Shown one piece after another: positions 1-8,923 of a stretch of DNA of 31,661 nt; the first letter of the stretch is position 1; the number at the start of each line of letters is the position of its first letter. Below the pieces are notes generated by a model. The model saw nothing but the letters and a program-made list of their open reading frames with translations, ran no database searches and was not told the origin of the DNA. Position numbers and translations under genes: made by a program. Origin of the DNA: Ruminococcus flavefaciens (GTDB lineage Bacteria > Bacillota > Clostridia > Oscillospirales > Ruminococcaceae); assembly GCA_002310115.1 (NCBI GenBank), contig DBYI01000098.1:1-31661 (forward strand). The letters are read 5' to 3'.

Positions 1-105
1 TTATACCACAAACTCTTAAAAATGGATTGAAAAATCAGAAAAAAATAAAAAATTTTTCTTCCATATGCAGAACAAGCCGGTGTGTTGCGCCCGGCAAATC
101 CGCAC

Positions 106-134
106 TTGCATTATGAAATATAATATGGTATAAT
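106..134 (+). promoter_or_regulatory. Sigma-A type promoter for miaB
   Basis: A -35 box TTGCAT (106-111) and a perfect -10 box TATAAT (129-134) are separated by 17 bases, 39 bases before the miaB start. The upstream sequence (1-100) is AT-rich with one short GCCGG/CCGGC stem at 76-95 and no visible gene. Confidence 0.8.
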
Positions 135-173
135 TATTTATTACAGGATTTTTGGAAGGCGAGGTTCTGCGAA

Positions 174-1559
174 TTGAAGGACAATACCGCGGTAATAAGC
201 GAAATAAACGGCTTGCTGGGCAGCAGCCCGAGAAGAGCCTATGTCAGGAGCTTCGGCTGTCAGCTGAATGTCTCGGACGGCGAAAAGATACAGGGGCTGC
301 TGAAAAAAATGGGCTACTCCTTTACCGAGAACGAACAGGAAGCCGACCTTATAATACTCAATACCTGTGCAGTGCGCGAAAATGCCGAGGACCGCGTTTT
401 CGGCATAGTCGGCAGCATGAAGAAGCTCAAGGAGCTGAAACCGTCACTGATGATCGGCATTGCAGGCTGCATGACGGCTCAGAGCCATGTGGCGGAGAAG
501 ATAAAGAAATCCTACCCTCAGGTGGATTTCGTTGTGGGAACTTCCGCCCTCAGCGCTTTGCCGAAGCTTATCCTCGATACTTTAAGGGGAGCAGCTTTTT
601 CGGCAGATATAACGGAATATGACGATTTCTCGGAAGCCGCGGAACAGGTGCGAAGCAGCAGCTTCAAGGCTTCCGTGCCGATAATGTTCGGCTGCAACAA
701 TTTCTGCACCTACTGCATAGTGCCCTATGTCCGCGGACGTGAACGCAGCCGCCGCCCCGAGGATATAATTTCCGAGGTAAGGCAGCTTGTGAGAGAGGGC
801 TACAAGGAGATAATGCTCCTCGGGCAGAATGTCAATTCCTACGGCAAGGACCTGGGCGGAGAAATGAGCTTTCCTCAGCTTCTCAGGGAGCTTAACGGCA
901 TAGATGGCGACTTCTGGATACGTTTCATGTCCTCACATCCGAAGGACGCTTCAAATGAACTCATAGACGCTGTATTCGACTGCGAAAAGGTGGCAAAGCA
1001 CCTGCACCTGCCCGTTCAGAGCGGCAGTACGGGCGTGCTTGCACGAATGAACCGCCGATACACCATTGAGGATTATCTTGTGATAGTGGATTATATCCGC
1101 AGCCGTGACCCTGATTTCTCACTTACCACCGATCTTATCGTGGGCTTCCCCGACGAGACCGACGATGACTTCCGTGCAACGCTGGATACAGTGAAAAAGG
1201 TGAAGTATGACAATATCTACTCCTTCATCTATTCAAAGCGTTCGGGAACTAAAGCGGCGGAAATGCCTGACAGCACCTCAGAGGAGGAAAAGGGCAGGCG
1301 CATGAGGGAATTACTTGAAGTTCAGCGCGAGGTCTCCACGGAGCATTACAAACGTTTCGTCGGCAGGACTATGCGAGTTTTGGTAGACGACGTAGCCAAG
1401 AAAAAAGCAGGCTGGCTGACAGGAAAGAGCAGCGAATTCATAATAGTTGAGTTCGAGGGAGACAGTTCCCTTATCGGACAGTTCGTTGATGTTGAGATAA
1501 CGGGCTCTATGAACTGGGCAGTAACAGGGAAAATTGCAGAAAGGAACGCAGAAAAGTGA
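174..1559 (+). CDS. miaB: tRNA-2-methylthio-N6-dimethylallyladenosine synthase MiaB
   Basis: Radical-SAM methylthiotransferase that adds a methylthio group at C2 of i6A37 in tRNAs reading UNN codons. It acts on the product of MiaA, which is also in this window. The 461-residue chain has the N-terminal UPF0004 domain with its three cluster cysteines (C29 in SFGCQLN, C65 in NTCAVRE, C99 in AGCM), the radical-SAM CxxxCxxC motif (C174, C178, C181, in GCNNFCTYCIVPYVRGRE) and a C-terminal TRAM domain (about 390-455). Length is normal. The start is a TTG at 174 preceded by GGAAGG/GCGAGG; no in-frame ATG gives the complete N-terminus. It overlaps the next gene by 4 bases, so the two are probably co-transcribed and translationally coupled. 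Confidence 0.96.
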   Translation: MKDNTAVISEINGLLGSSPRRAYVRSFGCQLNVSDGEKIQGLLKKMGYSFTENEQEADLIILNTCAVRENAEDRVFGIVGSMKKLKELKPSLMIGIAGCMTAQSHVAEKIKKSYPQVDFVVGTSALSALPKLILDTLRGAAFSADITEYDDFSEAAEQVRSSSFKASVPIMFGCNNFCTYCIVPYVRGRERSRRPEDIISEVRQLVREGYKEIMLLGQNVNSYGKDLGGEMSFPQLLRELNGIDGDFWIRFMSSHPKDASNELIDAVFDCEKVAKHLHLPVQSGSTGVLARMNRRYTIEDYLVIVDYIRSRDPDFSLTTDLIVGFPDETDDDFRATLDTVKKVKYDNIYSFIYSKRSGTKAAEMPDSTSEEEKGRRMRELLEVQREVSTEHYKRFVGRTMRVLVDDVAKKKAGWLTGKSSEFIIVEFEGDSSLIGQFVDVEITGSMNWAVTGKIAERNAEK

Positions 1560-2308
1560 AAAAAATCATTACAGCAATATGCCTTTCAGCAGCAGTGCTG
1601 ACAGGCTGTGACAAGACAGGGAAAAGCAATACAAATAACGATACAACCACAGCTCCTGCGACAACAGCAGCAGATACCGCGGAGGCTGAGACGACCACAG
1701 AGGAAGAGTCTGAGGTCACAACTACTGCCGAAGTAACAGCTCCGCCCACTACTCATGAGGCTGACGTGCCTGCAGGGGGCATAAAGGATATGAGCCCTGC
1801 CATTTATGAGCAGTTTCTGAGAAGCAAATTTGAGGAAACAGCTGCAGAAAACAACGGACTTGCCTATATCGAGTACGGCTACCGCGATATCGACGCAGAC
1901 GGGATACCCGAACTTTTCCTGAAGCGCGGCACCTGCGAGGCGGATTTCAGCATAACCGCATATACACTTGACAGCGAGGGAGAGGTCGTACAGATAGGTG
2001 AGCTGGGAGGCGGACACACATCGGTCGATTACGATGAGACCCTGAGAATGATAGTTACCTTCTACGCTCAGATGGGAAGTGCACATGTAAGTTGCTTCGA
2101 TTACGAAAACGGCAGGCTTGTTGAGAAAGAGCCTGCGGGAGGCGAATTATCACTAATGCAGAAGTATGAAGCGGGAGAAAATGAAATTAGCGGCATATCA
2201 TTTGTTTCCGTATACAGGTCTGACAATGATGACAAGGGATATTCCTTTATTCCGTTGGAGGGTGAGAAAAAAGACGGTCTGCACTTTGATTATTACAAAT
2301 GGAAATAA
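1556..2308 (+). CDS. Secreted lipoprotein of unknown function with Thr/Glu-rich linker
   Basis: A 250-residue exported lipoprotein. The N-terminus MKKIITAICLSAAVLTGC is a type II signal peptide with lipobox LTGC (C18 is the lipidated cysteine), so it should be processed by LspA, which is encoded further on. Residues about 20-70 are a low-complexity Thr/Ala/Glu linker. Residues about 75-250 form a compact domain with an acidic stretch YRDIDADGIPEL that resembles a calcium-binding loop. I do not recognise a named family. The GTG start (1556) overlaps the miaB stop in GTGA, which supports coupling to miaB. No catalytic motif is visible. A ligand-binding or wall-associated role is only a guess. 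Confidence 0.75.
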   Translation: MKKIITAICLSAAVLTGCDKTGKSNTNNDTTTAPATTAADTAEAETTTEEESEVTTTAEVTAPPTTHEADVPAGGIKDMSPAIYEQFLRSKFEETAAENNGLAYIEYGYRDIDADGIPELFLKRGTCEADFSITAYTLDSEGEVVQIGELGGGHTSVDYDETLRMIVTFYAQMGSAHVSCFDYENGRLVEKEPAGGELSLMQKYEAGENEISGISFVSVYRSDNDDKGYSFIPLEGEKKDGLHFDYYKWK

Positions 2309-2325
2309 AAAAGGAGAAGATAGAA

Positions 2326-2733
2326 ATGGATATTATGGAAATGACAAGAGAGCTTGGAAAGGCTCTTCAGCAGGACGACAGATACATCGCGTATATGCTT
2401 GCTAAGCAGGCTAATGACGAGGACAAGGAGCTTCAGGAGGACATTGCGCGTTTTGAAGATCTCCGCATGAACCTCGGAAGCGCTATGGCGTCAGAAGAAC
2501 CCGATTCCGACAACATCAAGGCTCTTGACACAGAACTGAAAGCAGTCTATCAGAAGGTAATGAAAAATCCGAAAATGATTATATATTCGGGAGCACAGCA
2601 GGCTCTTGAGAAGCTTGTATCCAATATGCAGCAGATAATCAGTATGTGTGCTAACGGTGAGGATCCCGACACCTGCCAGATACCAGAATCCGGCTGCACG
2701 GGAAGCTGTGCGACCTGCGGTGGCTGTCACTGA
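2326..2733 (+). CDS. YlbF/YmcA (RicA/RicF) family protein with Cys-rich tail
   Basis: A 135-residue, mostly helical protein of the YlbF/YmcA family. In Bacillus the relatives RicA, RicF and RicT form an iron-sulfur complex that assists RNase Y in mRNA maturation and affects competence, sporulation and biofilm formation. The body (1-115) is predicted helical with LGKALQQDDRYIAYMLAKQA near the start. The tail SGCTGSCATCGGCH has four closely spaced cysteines, like the Cys-rich tail of YlbF. The start is ATG 2326, which has AAGGAGA (2311-2317) at good spacing. An in-frame ATG at 2299 lies inside the end of the previous gene and has no ribosome binding site. Its position between miaB and mutS matches ymcA in Bacillus, so orthology with ymcA/ricA is plausible, although the tail is more YlbF-like. 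Confidence 0.82.
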   Translation: MDIMEMTRELGKALQQDDRYIAYMLAKQANDEDKELQEDIARFEDLRMNLGSAMASEEPDSDNIKALDTELKAVYQKVMKNPKMIIYSGAQQALEKLVSNMQQIISMCANGEDPDTCQIPESGCTGSCATCGGCH

Positions 2734-2739
2734 TGATTT

Positions 2740-3360
2740 ATGAAAAAAGAAGATGAACATTATTATGAGTTCGAGAATCGCTTGGCAGATTTCCGAAAAT
2801 TATTTTTAGATGTACCGGATGAGTTTTTTCAGCCTCCTCCAAAGGAATTTGTTCTGAAGCAGTCGGTGGAGGAAATGAAAATAAACAATTTTTCAACTAT
2901 CATGTTTATGGTGTTTTCGGTATTTGCCATAGTGTATATGCTTGTTAATGATCAGTTTGACAAATACATTTTCGGCTTTGCGGTCATTATGTTTGTTTTG
3001 TGTTTACTTTATCTGAGTTATTCATATTTAAATACCAAAAAGGCGTTAGTGGAATTTGTGGACGGCACTTTCGAAATAAAGGGCAAAGTATATCACTACA
3101 GCGATGATCTCAGGCTGATAATCAACGATTTGGAAGACTTGAAAATAATGTCCGGTGAAAAAGAACTGATTAAAATTTCGAATATATGCGAAGGCCTGTA
3201 TGAAATGGTCAGATGGATGCGGTATTATCATGTCCCGATCATTGATATTACAAAAGAAGAAGTAAAAAAATGTAAAAAAAGAGCACAAAAAAAAGAGATA
3301 ATATTATTGATCATGGCGATTATTGGAATAATATTATTAATAATAATTGGGCATATATGA
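2740..3360 (+). CDS. Hypothetical membrane protein, three predicted TM segments
   Basis: A 206-residue protein I cannot assign to a family. The hydrophobic segments are at about residues 51-70 and 75-97 (a hairpin) and at the C-terminus, 187-205, which is almost all Ile/Leu. A charged soluble stretch (about 100-185), probably cytoplasmic, ends in a Lys-rich run just before the last segment. The start ATG at 2740 lies 7 bases after the preceding stop, with only a weak upstream GGTGG. The gene is visibly more AT-rich than miaB or mutS (AAA, ATA, TTA codons dominate), which hints at a different history. It interrupts an otherwise conserved neighbourhood. Confidence 0.6.
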   Translation: MKKEDEHYYEFENRLADFRKLFLDVPDEFFQPPPKEFVLKQSVEEMKINNFSTIMFMVFSVFAIVYMLVNDQFDKYIFGFAVIMFVLCLLYLSYSYLNTKKALVEFVDGTFEIKGKVYHYSDDLRLIINDLEDLKIMSGEKELIKISNICEGLYEMVRWMRYYHVPIIDITKEEVKKCKKRAQKKEIILLIMAIIGIILLIIIGHI

Positions 3361-3540
3361 TTCGTTCTGGGGAGCGGTGAAATATAACATTAAGGACGAA
3401 AACTGCAGCACACTGGTGAGCTGAGCACACAGGAACGGCATAAATACCTGGCTCAGCGATATGGCACCGTAGCTTAAGGTTTCAACGAAAATACTGCTGG
3501 CAATTACTATCATTTACGCGCTCAGTGTATAAGTCTGAAA
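3361..3540. other. Intergenic gap before mutS, no clear gene
   Basis: No convincing promoter or terminator is seen. Short open stretches exist (for example 3376-3423, 15 codons from a GTG). One frame around 3430-3476 reads like a protein tail (QERHKYLAQRYGTVA, then stop) without any start, so this could be the remnant of a decayed gene, but that is speculative. Confidence 0.4.
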
Positions 3541-3557
3541 AAAGGAGTATCATACCA

Positions 3558-6176
3558 ATGGAAATCGACAGAAGTAAAATATCCCCCATGATGCAGCAAT
3601 ACTTCGAGGTCAAGGACAAGTATCAGGACTGTGTTCTGTTCTTTCGTCTCGGCGACTTCTATGAGATGTTTTTTGACGACGCTGTAGTAGTTTCAAAAGC
3701 GCTTGAACTTACCCTTACTGGCAGGGACTGTGGACTTGAGGAACGTGCCCCTATGTGCGGAATCCCATATCATGCGGCGGATATGTACATAAAAAGGCTC
3801 ATAGATATGGGCTTCAAGGTAGCTGTATGCGAGCAGCTCACCGATCCGGCCGAGACCAAGGGAATAGTTGTCCGCGACGTTATCCGTGTAGTTACACCCG
3901 GTACGTTGACAGAGAGCAGTATGCTTGATGACGGCAGTAATAACTACATTTGCAGTATCTACTATGACGAAGAGAAAAAGACCTGCGGTGTGGCTTCTGC
4001 TGATATTTCGACAGGTGAGGCTGCACTCAGCTATTTTGAGGGGAAGGACTTAGAGGCAGGCGTTATTAACGAGCTTTCACGCTGTCGTCCTGCGGAGATA
4101 ATTTTCCCTCAGAGTTTTTTTGCTCTGAAAGCAGCAGCTGAGTTTATTAAGGTTCGCCTTGCCTGCGCAGTAACTCTTCGCGATAACATATGTTTTACTC
4201 CATCCGAGCGAAGGAATATGGCAGCAGCAGTATTCAATGTTGATTCTGTTACAGAGCTTGGCATAAGCGAGGATGGAGCGGACTGTGCGGCAGTATGCGG
4301 ACTTTTTGATTACATAAACGACACGCAGAAGTCATCGGTGTCGAGATTTACTGCAATAGAGCTTTTAAGCGGCGATTCCTTCATGGGACTCGATCTCAAT
4401 GCAAGGCGAAATCTCGAGCTTACGGAAACTCTTCGCAGTAAAGAGAAAAAAGGCTCTCTTCTTTGGGTGCTTGACTCCACAAAGACATCAATGGGACGCC
4501 GACTTCTCAAAAACTGGATAGAACAACCACTGAAAAGTCCTGCAAGAATAATTGAACGTCTTGATGCTGTTGAAGCTCTTTACAAAAAAAGTGTGGTTCT
4601 AACCGATCTTTCAGCGCTTCTCGATCGTGTTTTCGATTTGGAACGACTTATGACAAAGGTCATGTATAAGAGTGCTAATCCGCGTGACCTGAAATCTCTT
4701 TCAGCAACTGCTATGCAGTTGCCAGCCGTAAAGCAGGAGCTTGAAAAACTTTCCGATTCAAAGCTTCTTGCAAAGTACAACAGGGAGATATCCACTCTTG
4801 ATGAGCTTGTGAACCTTGTAGAGAACGCCATTATGGACGAGCCGCCTATATCCGTAAAAGATGGTGGAGTAATAAAAGAAGGCTTCAACAAGGAACTTGA
4901 TGATCTTCGCCATATAATGAACAACGGAAAGGGAATAATAGATGAGATTGAGCAGCGTGAAAAGGAAGCTACAGGCATCAAGAACCTTAAAATAGGATAC
5001 AACCGTGTCTTCGGATACTATCTCGAAGTAACACGTTCTTATTATGACCTTATACCCGAAGGATGGATACGCAAGCAGACTCTTGCAAACGCAGAGCGCT
5101 TTATCACAGAAGAACTGAAAAACGCAGAAAATGCTATTCTAGGCGCTAAGGACAAGGCTCTTTCTCTTGAAGCGGATATTTTTTCCGAGGTTCGCGATTT
5201 CCTGGCAACCAAACTTGAAGCAGTGCAGAAAACAGCCTCATCGGTAGCGGCTGTTGATGTACTTTGTTCCTTTGCTAATGTTGCACTTCGAAACCAGTAT
5301 ACAAAGCCTGATATTACCATTGACGGCTCAATAGATATAAAGGCAGGACGTCATCCTGTTGTGGAGCTAATGCTCACAGACGAGGTTTTCGTTCCGAATG
5401 ACCTGTATATTGATAATAAAGCTGACCGTATGTCCATAATTACAGGACCAAATATGTCGGGTAAGTCAACTTATATGAGACAAGCTGCGCTTATAGTACT
5501 TATGGCACAGATAGGCAGCTTTGTTCCAGCTGATTCCGCGAAGATTTCTGTGGTTGACAAGATTTTCACCCGTGTTGGTGCCTCTGATGACCTTACGGCA
5601 GGACAGTCAACATTCATGGTGGAAATGAGCGAGGTATCTGACATACTTAAAAATGCTACTCACGACAGTCTTGTCATTCTTGACGAGGTCGGAAGAGGAA
5701 CTTCGACCTTTGACGGCGTTAGTATAGCACGTGCAGTTGCGGAGTACATATGTAGTTCCAAGAAGCTTGGCTGCAAGACCCTTTTTGCAACTCACTATCA
5801 TGAGCTTATCGGTCTCGAGAATGAGCTTGATGGCGTGAAGAACTATAGCATAGCTGTGAACAAACACGGTGGAACTATCCGATTCCTGCGAAAGATAGTC
5901 CGCGGGGGTGTAGATGAGAGCTACGGAGTTGACGTTGCGAAGTTAGCAGGGCTTCCTTCTAAAGTAATCGCACGCGCAAGAGAGCTTCTTGAGGAAATGG
6001 AAAAGGCACATGCGACGGAGCGTAATGCGACAATACGTGAGGATTCGGGACAGATAAGCTTTGGAAGTCTCGGACGTGAGGCAGCACTGGAAATGCTGGA
6101 AAAGACCAATATAGATGAGCTTTCGGATGCTGAATGCCGTGAGCTTCTAAGTGATATGCTACAGTCTCTTCAATGA
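3558..6176 (+). CDS. mutS: DNA mismatch repair protein MutS
   Basis: Mismatch recognition ATPase that starts methyl-independent mismatch repair together with MutL. The 872 residues give the normal MutS1 length. The mismatch-binding F-x-E motif is F34-Y-E36 in LGDFYEMFF. Connector, lever and clamp regions follow. The ABC-type ATPase has Walker A GPNMSGKST near residue 630, Walker B VILDEVGRGTSTFDG near 705, and the helix-turn-helix dimerisation part after it. The start is ATG 3558 because AAAGGAG (3541-3547) sits 10 bases upstream; upstream ATG 3525 would add 11 residues that include the ribosome binding site. It is followed by an unknown gene and then mutL. Confidence 0.97.
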   Translation: MEIDRSKISPMMQQYFEVKDKYQDCVLFFRLGDFYEMFFDDAVVVSKALELTLTGRDCGLEERAPMCGIPYHAADMYIKRLIDMGFKVAVCEQLTDPAETKGIVVRDVIRVVTPGTLTESSMLDDGSNNYICSIYYDEEKKTCGVASADISTGEAALSYFEGKDLEAGVINELSRCRPAEIIFPQSFFALKAAAEFIKVRLACAVTLRDNICFTPSERRNMAAAVFNVDSVTELGISEDGADCAAVCGLFDYINDTQKSSVSRFTAIELLSGDSFMGLDLNARRNLELTETLRSKEKKGSLLWVLDSTKTSMGRRLLKNWIEQPLKSPARIIERLDAVEALYKKSVVLTDLSALLDRVFDLERLMTKVMYKSANPRDLKSLSATAMQLPAVKQELEKLSDSKLLAKYNREISTLDELVNLVENAIMDEPPISVKDGGVIKEGFNKELDDLRHIMNNGKGIIDEIEQREKEATGIKNLKIGYNRVFGYYLEVTRSYYDLIPEGWIRKQTLANAERFITEELKNAENAILGAKDKALSLEADIFSEVRDFLATKLEAVQKTASSVAAVDVLCSFANVALRNQYTKPDITIDGSIDIKAGRHPVVELMLTDEVFVPNDLYIDNKADRMSIITGPNMSGKSTYMRQAALIVLMAQIGSFVPADSAKISVVDKIFTRVGASDDLTAGQSTFMVEMSEVSDILKNATHDSLVILDEVGRGTSTFDGVSIARAVAEYICSSKKLGCKTLFATHYHELIGLENELDGVKNYSIAVNKHGGTIRFLRKIVRGGVDESYGVDVAKLAGLPSKVIARARELLEEMEKAHATERNATIREDSGQISFGSLGREAALEMLEKTNIDELSDAECRELLSDMLQSLQ

Positions 6177-6225
6177 GAAAAGCCTGTGGTATTCTGTGAA
6201 AAATATTATTGATTGAGGTGTAATT

Positions 6226-6840
6226 ATGCCTGCATATTTATCTTTGATAATGGAATTCAGTCGTGCAGAGCTGGATTTTGACAATATGAAAGAGCTCCTT
6301 GCTTATATCAGACATGCAGGGCTTGAATTCAAAAGCGGAACAGGACGTTCTGATACTATTGAGGACATCATGAACTGGAATCAGCAAAAGCTTGAGGAAG
6401 ACTATGAGCTTGGTTATGATGAGGATGTTTCCAATGACTACAAGCAAATGTGTTTCAATTATGGCGGTTTTTCTGAAATTCGCGGTTTTATCACTAATGA
6501 AGCGCCTGTACGCGGAGAGTATATCTTTTCGCTGCTAATTCCTGAAGATGAAGTTCTTATGGAGAAAAATACCTATAAAAAAGAGGCGGTGGACAAGTTA
6601 AAAGCCATTGCATCGAAGTTGTGGATATTGCCTAAGACACGAACTATGCAGACGGAACTTGAGCTTGGTGAGGGAATTGCTCCCGAAATGGATATAAGGG
6701 AAGGTGCATCGCCATCTGCCTGTCCATTTGCCATAGTATCGGAGAAGCAGTTCGGACGAATGGACACAGCTAATTATAACGCAGAGCACATTGAATACGG
6801 TGGAGTTATTCTAACTCCAAAGGATGTGAAGCTGGTCTGA
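6226..6840 (+). CDS. Hypothetical protein between mutS and mutL
   Basis: A 204-residue soluble acidic protein that I do not recognise. There is no signal peptide, membrane segment or recognisable nucleotide-binding motif. It begins MPAYLSLIMEFSRAELDF and ends with GGVILTPKDVKLV. A segment near 157-170 (MDIREGASPSACPFA) is the most motif-like part. GAGGTG at 6214-6219 precedes the ATG with good spacing. It lies 49 bases after mutS and 30 bases before mutL on the same strand, so it is probably co-expressed with them; a role in repair is only guilt by association. Confidence 0.7.
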   Translation: MPAYLSLIMEFSRAELDFDNMKELLAYIRHAGLEFKSGTGRSDTIEDIMNWNQQKLEEDYELGYDEDVSNDYKQMCFNYGGFSEIRGFITNEAPVRGEYIFSLLIPEDEVLMEKNTYKKEAVDKLKAIASKLWILPKTRTMQTELELGEGIAPEMDIREGASPSACPFAIVSEKQFGRMDTANYNAEHIEYGGVILTPKDVKLV

Positions 6841-6870
6841 ACTGCGCGCCATTCAGAAAGGAAGTAAAAA

Positions 6871-8913
6871 ATGCCTTCAATTAATGTCCTAAGCAAGGAA
6901 ATATCAGAGCTTATCGCTGCAGGAGAGGTCATAGAACGCCCATCCTCGGTAATTAAGGAATTAGTGGAAAACTCCATAGATTCGGGAGCAAAGCATATTA
7001 CTGTAGAGATAAAGAACGGTGGTACTACTTATATGCGCGTTACCGACGACGGCTGCGGCATGTCATTTGACGACGTACCAAAAGCCTTTCTTCGTCATGC
7101 CACAAGCAAGATAAGTGCAAAAGAGGATCTCGAAAACATCCTCACTCTAGGTTTCCGCGGAGAAGCTCTAGCTTCAGTGGCAGCTGTTTCGCGTGTGGAG
7201 ATAATGACCAAACAGCGTGAGCAACTCTATGGTACCCTCTACAATATTGAGGGTAGTATGGAGAAATCTCATGAAGAGAGCGGCTGTCCGGATGGTACGA
7301 CAGTGCTTATACGTGATCTGTTCTACAATGTTCCTGCAAGGCGTAAGTTTATGAAAAAGGATGTTACTGAAGGAAACGCAGTGAGCACTATACTGCAAAA
7401 AATAGCCATGTCTCATCCCGATATCGCTTTCAGATTCATCCGTGACAATCGCACGGAGTTTAATTCCAGCGGTGATGGGGAACTGTTTTCGGCGATATAT
7501 GCGGTATACGGACGCGATTTTGCTCGTGATCTTATGCCTGTTGACTACGAATACGAGGGCGTTCATGTTGGCGGTTTTGTAATAAAGCCCCTTTACTCAA
7601 AAACTAACCGTTCATTTCAGAATTTTTTCGTTAACGGCAGGTATGTTCGTTCCAGATTGTGTTCGGCAGCTCTCGAGAACGCCTACACAAATATGATTAT
7701 GACAGGAAAATTTCCTGCCTGCGTGCTTCTTATAGACCTTGCTCCAAACGCAATGGACGTCAATATTCATCCAACTAAAGCTGAGGTTCGTTTCACTAAT
7801 GAGAAGTCGGTGTCTGATGCAATTTACTTTGCTGTAAAGAATGCGATGATGAAGGATGGGCTCATATACGAATTCGAGCTCAAACCTCATACAGACTGGA
7901 CGAAGGCTGTTCCAGAGCAGGAGGAGATGAAGCAACAGGAGTTCCTTTTTACTCCCGTTGAAAAGATAGAGGAAACTGAAAAGAAGCTTACTGAGGCTAT
8001 TGCTCCTGTGCATGCTGCTCGTAATTCTTTAGCTGAAGAAATGCCTTTAATTACGAATTTAAAGCCAAGTCCTGCCCATGATGAGTCAAAGTTAATGCAA
8101 TCAGTGACTCATGAAATTGAACAGAAGGAGACTGCTTTTGAAGCTGCTCCCAATCTTGAAAAAACACCCAACATTGAAACGATATCCAAGCCAGAAATAA
8201 ATCCCGGACCTATAAGGGAAGAAGTCACCGAAGAACCTTCGAAAGTTGAGGGCTTTAGCTACATCACACAACAGTCTTTTGCTGCTACTCCGGTACAGAA
8301 ACCTGAAGAGGAAGAAAAGCAGGAGTCTGCATGGTTAGAAAAACCGAAAATTCGCGTTATCGGTGAAATCTTCGGAATTTATATAGTTGCCGAGGTTGGC
8401 GGAGATACCATGATAATGATAGACAAACACGCTGCTCATGAGCGTATTATCTTTGAGCGATTGAAAAGCCGCAATTGTCGTCAGTACAGCCAGCAGCTTC
8501 TCACGGGAGTGAAGGTTCTTCTTACAGGAGACGAGTTCAGTGCCCTTGAGGTAAATCAGGAGCTTCTTGCGGATTTAGGTTTCACATTTGACTTCTCTGA
8601 GAAGCCATGTGTGGTAGCTACGGCGGTTCCAACCTTTATCATGGAACTGAATATGGAAGATGTAATATCAGAGATAGCCAACAATCTGCGTATGTACAGC
8701 CACGATCCTCAGTCGCATATGTTGGACGATATGCTTCACACAGTTGCATGTAAATCGGCTATTAAGGGCAACGATAAGAATGATATTGCCGAGCTTCAAT
8801 CTCTTGCGGAACAGGTATACTTTGACGAGAAGATACGTCATTGTCCTCATGGCAGACCTGTTATGTTCACCATGACAAAAAGCAATATCTCTCACCAGTT
8901 CGGAAGAACATAA
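6871..8913 (+). CDS. mutL: DNA mismatch repair endonuclease MutL
   Basis: The GHKL ATPase partner of MutS, of the endonuclease type found in bacteria that lack Dam/MutH. The N-terminal ATPase shows E30 and N34 in ELVENSIDSGA, then DDGCGM (59-64), RHATSK and GFRGEAL. A long, variable Glu/Pro/Lys-rich linker runs about 340-490. The C-terminal dimerisation/nuclease domain has the metal-site motif D518-K-H-A-A-H-E followed by RIIFE, that is the DQHA(x)2E(x)4E motif with K in place of Q, plus CKSAIKG and CPHGRPV near 657. All elements for nicking are therefore present. The ribosome binding site is AAAGGAAG (6857-6864). Length is 680 residues. Confidence 0.97.
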   Translation: MPSINVLSKEISELIAAGEVIERPSSVIKELVENSIDSGAKHITVEIKNGGTTYMRVTDDGCGMSFDDVPKAFLRHATSKISAKEDLENILTLGFRGEALASVAAVSRVEIMTKQREQLYGTLYNIEGSMEKSHEESGCPDGTTVLIRDLFYNVPARRKFMKKDVTEGNAVSTILQKIAMSHPDIAFRFIRDNRTEFNSSGDGELFSAIYAVYGRDFARDLMPVDYEYEGVHVGGFVIKPLYSKTNRSFQNFFVNGRYVRSRLCSAALENAYTNMIMTGKFPACVLLIDLAPNAMDVNIHPTKAEVRFTNEKSVSDAIYFAVKNAMMKDGLIYEFELKPHTDWTKAVPEQEEMKQQEFLFTPVEKIEETEKKLTEAIAPVHAARNSLAEEMPLITNLKPSPAHDESKLMQSVTHEIEQKETAFEAAPNLEKTPNIETISKPEINPGPIREEVTEEPSKVEGFSYITQQSFAATPVQKPEEEEKQESAWLEKPKIRVIGEIFGIYIVAEVGGDTMIMIDKHAAHERIIFERLKSRNCRQYSQQLLTGVKVLLTGDEFSALEVNQELLADLGFTFDFSEKPCVVATAVPTFIMELNMEDVISEIANNLRMYSHDPQSHMLDDMLHTVACKSAIKGNDKNDIAELQSLAEQVYFDEKIRHCPHGRPVMFTMTKSNISHQFGRT

Positions 8914-8923
8914 GGGGAAAATC

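Noticed and set aside
152..622. A 156-codon frame at the start of miaB.
   Set aside because: It overlaps miaB in another frame and has a biased, protein-unlike composition.
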